From the NCBI RefSeq assembly GCF_933775445.1, contig NC_065874.1, positions 22,576,501 through 22,640,500 on the forward strand: DNA of 64,000 nucleotides. Reading direction: 5' to 3'. Positions 59,355 through 64,000 of this stretch are shown here, piece after piece. This stretch comes from Argentina anserina (taxonomy: Eukaryota; Streptophyta; Magnoliopsida; Rosales; Rosaceae). Position numbers and translations under genes: made by a program. The number at the start of each line of letters is the position of its first letter. Position 1 is the first letter of the stretch. Under the pieces are notes generated by a model. It was not told the DNA's origin, searched no databases, and saw only the letters and a program-made list of their open reading frames with translations.

Positions 59355-60047
59355 CTATTTGTTAATAATTATGGTGTAATGCATAAAATTATGATATGAT
59401 TGGGCGTTATGATATAATTATATATATTTAATATTTGTATTTAGTCAAAATTTTATACCAAATTGGCCCGTCCAGAATTTAGTTCTAAGATCTGCCCCCG
59501 TTTTTGTGTTTGACATAGTACAACGTGGGTACCCCGATCTAACCCGATAGAGGACATCGTGGTCGAGGGGGCTATATAGTTAGGTGTATTAGATTTATAC
59601 ACCGTGTATATATACAATTATAGATTTATAGGAACCTTCCCACGTGAAGTGTACAATTTTTTCTTTTTATTATGTGTGAGATTTTCTAAATTGTCAGCGT
59701 CCACAGCCTTTTTAGAATATTGAAAATCAGAACTGAAAGAAAAAAAATGAGAGACTAAAATTTGATTCTTAAGCTTGTGTGGAGTGTTTTGGTCCTCAAG
59801 TTTTTGTCTGGTTAACGTTCACACACCTTGAAAACTCGTCCAGATTCTCTCACCCACCTTCCCTTACTTGCACCGAAACACCTTCTCTTCCTTTGTTGCT
59901 CAAAAAGGCTGAATCTTTGACTGCCCATTTATTGTCATACCCATCTCTAGAATCTTGGCATTCATCCCTGAAACACAGCTACAAACAAAATCTCTGATCA
60001 TAGTACAAGTGCTTGTTGGCTTTGAGCTTTTAACTTGTGAGAGAAGC
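59355..60047 (+). promoter_or_regulatory. Upstream region of the RbcX gene
   Basis: 693 bp between a MITE and the RbcX ATG. A TATATATACA run lies at about 59606, far from the start; no closer TATA box is convincing. An in-frame upstream ATG at 59955 is present but homologues begin at the MVGAFSVMG start, so the downstream start was chosen. Confidence 0.4.
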
Positions 60048-63000
60048 ATGGTGGGGGCTTTTTCTGTGATGGGTTCATCTGTGGTGGACTCACACACATG
60101 TCCGTGCTTGTGTTTGGATGCACTGCCCACAACTGCCATGAGTCTCAGGAGTGGAGGAGAAGTGGGTTTGCAGAGGGGGAAGAAACACTTGGTGAAGCCA
60201 GGACGAGGGTCTTTGGAGTTGAGCAGCTCTTTCATTGATTCAGGGCATGACAGGTGGCTCTCTATGAAGGCTGTTCCTGGTGTGAGGAGGAAACGGAAGA
60301 ATCGGAATGTTGGGATTGTTAATGAGCTTGCTGGCCAATATGAGGACAGCTTTGAGGATGTTAAGACGGTGAGAAAGCTTAGATATTTTATATGCTCAAC
60401 TCTGATTGCTTGTATTTGGTGTTAGCTGTGCTTCTGAAGGACAATTGGTTACTTGTTTTATCTGTTTGTTTATCTGGTTCAAAACTTGAAATAGGCACAA
60501 GTATATTTACCTGTGATGGGTAAATATACGTGTTTAAATACACGCCTTACCTTGTTGAGTTACACAATTGGTTCTGTTGGAAGCTTACCATAATGTGTTA
60601 GCATGTCTTTGCTGATTGATATGATTGAATGAAACGTGCTTTCGTAGCTTGCCTGTTCTCTATCTTTTTAATCTATGCAGTAACATTTAATTATGTTTAA
60701 GTTGTGCAGATGCAAATCAGAGAAGTTGCAGTTTGTATATAAAACGACAAAAAACTTAGTGAAACCTACCAATCATGTGTATATATTGTTATTTCCACAA
60801 TAGCATCGTTTGCTAGTTTTTATAGGTAGTAGCTAGATTATGTCATTCTCAGTAGTACTCATGTTCTCAATGCAAAAATTGTAAGGAGTAGACTACATCT
60901 TTCTCTTATCAAGATTTATGCCTCATAGAAGAAATGGACTATAAGAAGCCTTGTGGAGGGGCAAATAATAAAGAGATTTCATTTGGAGATGTTTTTAGCT
61001 CTTTGTGGTATAGGCCGATCTTTTGATGGAGAGGAGAAAGGGTAGAGGTCGAGTTCATAATTAAATTCTTATTTTCATTTGCATGTGTTCCTTTTCTTTC
61101 CAAAACTTAAAAAAACCTCTTTGGTCTGATATTCTTGAATCAGGTCGTCTATTCTCTAGGATACTGGAATAATTTTTAGTACTTCTTACGTCAGGGTAAT
61201 TCATTTCTCCTGGTTCTGTATTTTTTCCCTATCTTGCAAATTTTGGTATCCTGTTTTCTAGATGAAAGTAGGTTCTTTGTTTGACTGTTTGTCCAATAAT
61301 GTGTGCATTTTTCCTCTTCTAATAAAAATATATTCTGTAGATGTTAGAATCGTAAAATTCTTCCATGTCTCTTCTACTAATGAGGAAGCTTATGCCAACC
61401 TGACACATGAAGCTCACAGATACAATTTGTATTCTTTATATTTTGCTTGCAGCAACTACTCAACTATTTTACATACAAGGCTGTGAGGACTGTCATGAAC
61501 CAGCTCTATGAGATGAATCCAACACAATATAGGTGGTTTTATGAGTAAGTTACTGCACCATCGGGTCATATTTTTAGTTTTTGTGAAACCCAACCTGCAT
61601 ACATTATTTAAACTTGGCAAAATTGTCAAAATACACCTAAAATTTGGCTGAAATTGTCAATTTACACCCTGAACTTGCATTTGAGTCAATTTACCTCTTG
61701 AACTTGGTAAAAATTACCGATTTGCATCATATTCGTTAAATTTAACTGTTTCTATCCAATTTTGCGTCACATGTCATGCACATGAGGAGTAATGTTTTCA
61801 TTTTCAATTTATATTTTTCTTAAAAACAAATAAAAATATTCTTTAAAAGGAGGATTATTTTTTTAATCAAATTATTTATTTACATATTTTTTCTACATAC
61901 TTAACTCTATTTCGAATTATTTATTCAACATATCCAACCATTCAAATATAGTGTGTTGTGTATATATATATATATATTTTATATGTATTTATTTTTAATT
62001 TTGTAGGTATTTATTTATATTTTTCTAATATCTTTTAACATACTATATCATGTAAAATAATAAATATATAAATTAATAACATGTTTCAAAAAATAAAAAA
62101 ACAGTAGCAAATGTTCCTCTTAAATAATTTTATTAATTTATTTCATTATTAAATATGAATAAATATATAATGATAATATTGTCCCTCAAATGCATGACAT
62201 GTGACTTAAAATTGGATGAAAAACATTAAATTTAACGAATTTGGTGCAAATCGGTAATTTTTACCAAGTTTAAAAAGTAAATTGACTCAAATGCAAGTTC
62301 AGAGTACAACTGACAATTATGGCCAAATTTGGGGTACAAATTTGCATTTTTGCCTTTAAACTTTGTTATTATCAAATGTCACTATTGCTCAAGCAATGTT
62401 GTTATTCCAACTGGCTGAGATGCGATTGGGCTTCGTGTTAGATAGGCTTGAAAGAGCAGCGAGCTTCTCATATTAAAGTGAGCTTGTGGGTTGTATAGGC
62501 AGAAAGTTTTCCAAATCCTGAACATACATGATAACAAAACTGTGATGCAAACTCTTTTGCAGTACACACGTTGGATCAGTTTACTAATGCACGAATTTGG
62601 AAATAAATCTAGCCCATCCCTATAAAGAATATATGTAGTACGAGTGTAGGACATCTTGACAGGAGCACTGCCTTTCAGCCCTTGGTTTCGGCTTTCAACA
62701 ATGATTTTTTTAAATCATTAAATAAGATTATTTGGAGGCATTTTCTTTAGTGAACTAAGTTGCAGCTTCACCATATCATAATTCATAACTGTGAGATATG
62801 TCTGATCTGAAACTTAATTCATTTCTGTTGCAACAGCTTTGTTGTAAACAACAAGCCTGGAGATGGCAAGCGGTTCCTCCGTGCACTTGGGAAGGTAGTT
62901 TTTGAAACAACTTATTATTTACTTGCTTGAAGCCTTGAAGGCATCATATAACCTTTTCATGAGTTGTTTAAGATATATCAGGCAGAAAAAAGAACATAAA

Positions 63001-63510
63001 TTTCACTGAACTATTCTTTCTGTTACTTGCCTTCATAATTGAAATAATAGGAAATGTGACAATACATACTCAACTCTTTTGATATCTTGGTACATAGAAC
63101 AACTGTGAAAATAATAACTTGGCTGCTACGACTATTATGTTTTCATGGTTACATACAGATTGATATGAATGACATGAAATATAATCCTTTCCTAACTGAC
63201 AGGAGAGACATGAACTTGCTGAGAGAGTAATGGTCACACGGCTTCACCTCTATGGTAAATGGGTCAAGGTAAGAAAGTTTCAAGTTTCTCTTTTCAACTA
63301 TTTTTCTTCATCTTCCCAAGCACATATATAACATGTAAATCTTCAACGGTTTGAGAACATATTTTTCTTGGATGGACATTGATGCAGAAATGTAATCATG
63401 CTGAAATGTATCAAGAAATCTCTAATGAGAACTTGGAGTTGATGCGTGAACGTCTTATTGAGACTGTGATATGGCCCTCAGATGACTCAAACACAGAGAA
63501 GATTGGCTAA
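60048..63510 (+). CDS. RbcX chaperone, chloroplast Rubisco assembly factor
   Basis: Five coding exons, 60048-60368, 61453-61544, 62837-62894, 63203-63268, 63388-63510, total 660 nt and 219 residues; borders GT-AG and phases consistent. Residues 1 to about 85 are a Ser/Arg/Lys-rich transit peptide for the chloroplast. The RbcX domain follows: NELAGQYEDSFEDVKT, QLLNYFTYKAVRT, LYEMNPTQYRWF, KPGDGKRFLRALGKERHELA, ERVMVTRLHLYGKWV and NLELMRERLIETVIWPSDD. RbcX is an alpha-helical dimer that binds the C-terminal tail of the Rubisco large subunit and helps it form the RbcL core. Conserved residues for tail binding (YFTYKAV region) and the large-subunit contact surface appear intact. Sequence is nearest the type I/II plant RbcX with E-R-V-M; I do not number it. 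Intron 2 contains a MITE. Confidence 0.93.
61616..62354. mobile_element. Mutator-type MITE in RbcX intron 2, 739 bp
   Basis: Long inverted repeats start GGCAAAATTGTCAAAATACACC and, from the right end, GGCAAAAATGCAAATTTG, and then match through CTTGCATTTGAGTCAATTTAC and TTGGTAAAAATTACCG. An exact 9-bp target duplication TTTAAACTT sits at 61607-61615 and 62355-62363, the Mutator length. A TA microsatellite (about 61961-61976) and AT-rich core lie between. No coding sequence. Confidence 0.9.
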
Positions 63511-64000
63511 TAGATTATAATGTCATCATATGATTGAGGATTCCTTATTATTCCTAGTCTAGGTATTTCTTGTTGTATACCAATCGGTTCCCCAGGTTGA
63601 TTAGTATTATTTTCTACCAATTAATAACTTGCTCAATATGTATTCTGTAAATTGTATATAGAACATCCACCATTTTATATATCTTCCAGAGATTAGTCAG
63701 ATTTCTTTTTCGAATGAAAACATTTGTGATCAGGTTCAGAAGGATGAATGTTGAGCTGGCTATATGCACGCACCAATAAAGTACATTTACTATCATTATA
63801 GGTAAACTGGGACTGAGCTGATGACTGCAATTAGCAAGGTGTGCAAGTATATTAGTAGCACCATTTGTTTTGTGATGCACAATCCGGAATTGAAAAGGTT
63901 TAAAAAGGAATCTCATGTATGCAGAAGCGGACCCATGATTCTATTTCTTTGAAGACGTAGTAAAATTAAAATCAAAACTAAAATTAAAAATAATAAAATA
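63511..64000. other. 3' flank of RbcX, nothing else recognised
   Basis: Contains the RbcX 3' untranslated region; the remainder has short open frames only (for example 63614-63916 minus) with no domain. Confidence 0.5.

Noticed and set aside
59955..60047. Upstream in-frame ATG extension of RbcX
   Set aside because: The extension does not resemble the transit peptide start of homologues; the ATG at 60048 fits better.
63614..63916. 100-codon minus frame after RbcX
   Set aside because: No domain; overlaps the expected RbcX 3' flank on the opposite strand.

Overview
The window is nuclear DNA of a flowering plant, most likely a woody or herbaceous eudicot. A Rosaceae-like rosid would fit the gene models and repeat style, but that is a guess. 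The evidence is spliced genes with GT-AG introns, plant-specific families (SIAMESE-related CDK inhibitor, RbcX chaperone), plant TATA boxes, and a dense load of plant transposable elements (Athila-type Ty3 element, a LARD-like element, LINE remnants, hAT- and Mutator-type MITEs). No tRNA, rRNA, CRISPR array or bacterial gene is seen.

Five genuine genes can be modelled: an intronless SMR-family cyclin-dependent kinase inhibitor (11206-11610, minus); an eight-exon mitochondrial elongation factor Ts (15560-20368, minus) that carries an in-frame TGA in exon 4; a two-exon hnRNP H/F-like protein with two RRMs (38191-40191, plus); the RNA polymerase subunit RPB8 (40985-42768 coding, minus, with a 5'UTR intron reaching about 44250); and a five-exon RbcX chaperone for Rubisco assembly (60048-63510, plus). 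They are unrelated housekeeping or regulatory genes, not a cluster. The hnRNP and RPB8 genes are convergent, about 0.8 kb apart.

Layout: 1-4450, a decayed gypsy-type gag/protease fragment interrupted by a 1.8 kb non-coding insert and a hAT-type MITE. 4580-5230, a probable LINE ORF1 remnant. 5.2-11.2 kb, gene-poor AT-rich DNA. 11.2-12.8 kb, SMR gene, promoter and a MITE with telomere-like core repeats. 12.8-15.5 kb, unrecognised. 15.5-20.4 kb, EF-Ts with a LINE fragment in intron 5. 20.4-24 kb, repeats. 24.0-31.5 kb, a LARD-like LTR element without coding capacity. 31.5-37 kb, a mosaic of locally duplicated repeats, an RNase H fragment and Helitron-like termini. 37.3-44.8 kb, two genes flanked by MITEs. 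44.9-45.6 kb, a second hAT-type MITE. 46.5-58.2 kb, a young, complete-looking Athila element inserted into an older MITE. 58.2-63.5 kb, MITEs and the RbcX gene.

The strongest candidates for a second look are the UAG-CAA-UUA readthrough context between gag-protease and pol of the Athila element, the nonsense codon in the EF-Ts gene, the nested insertion that dates the MITE relative to the Athila element, the LARD-like element, and the MITE family with AAACCCT-like core. I found no clearly new multi-gene system; the novelty is in the mobile-element structure and the broken EF-Ts allele.
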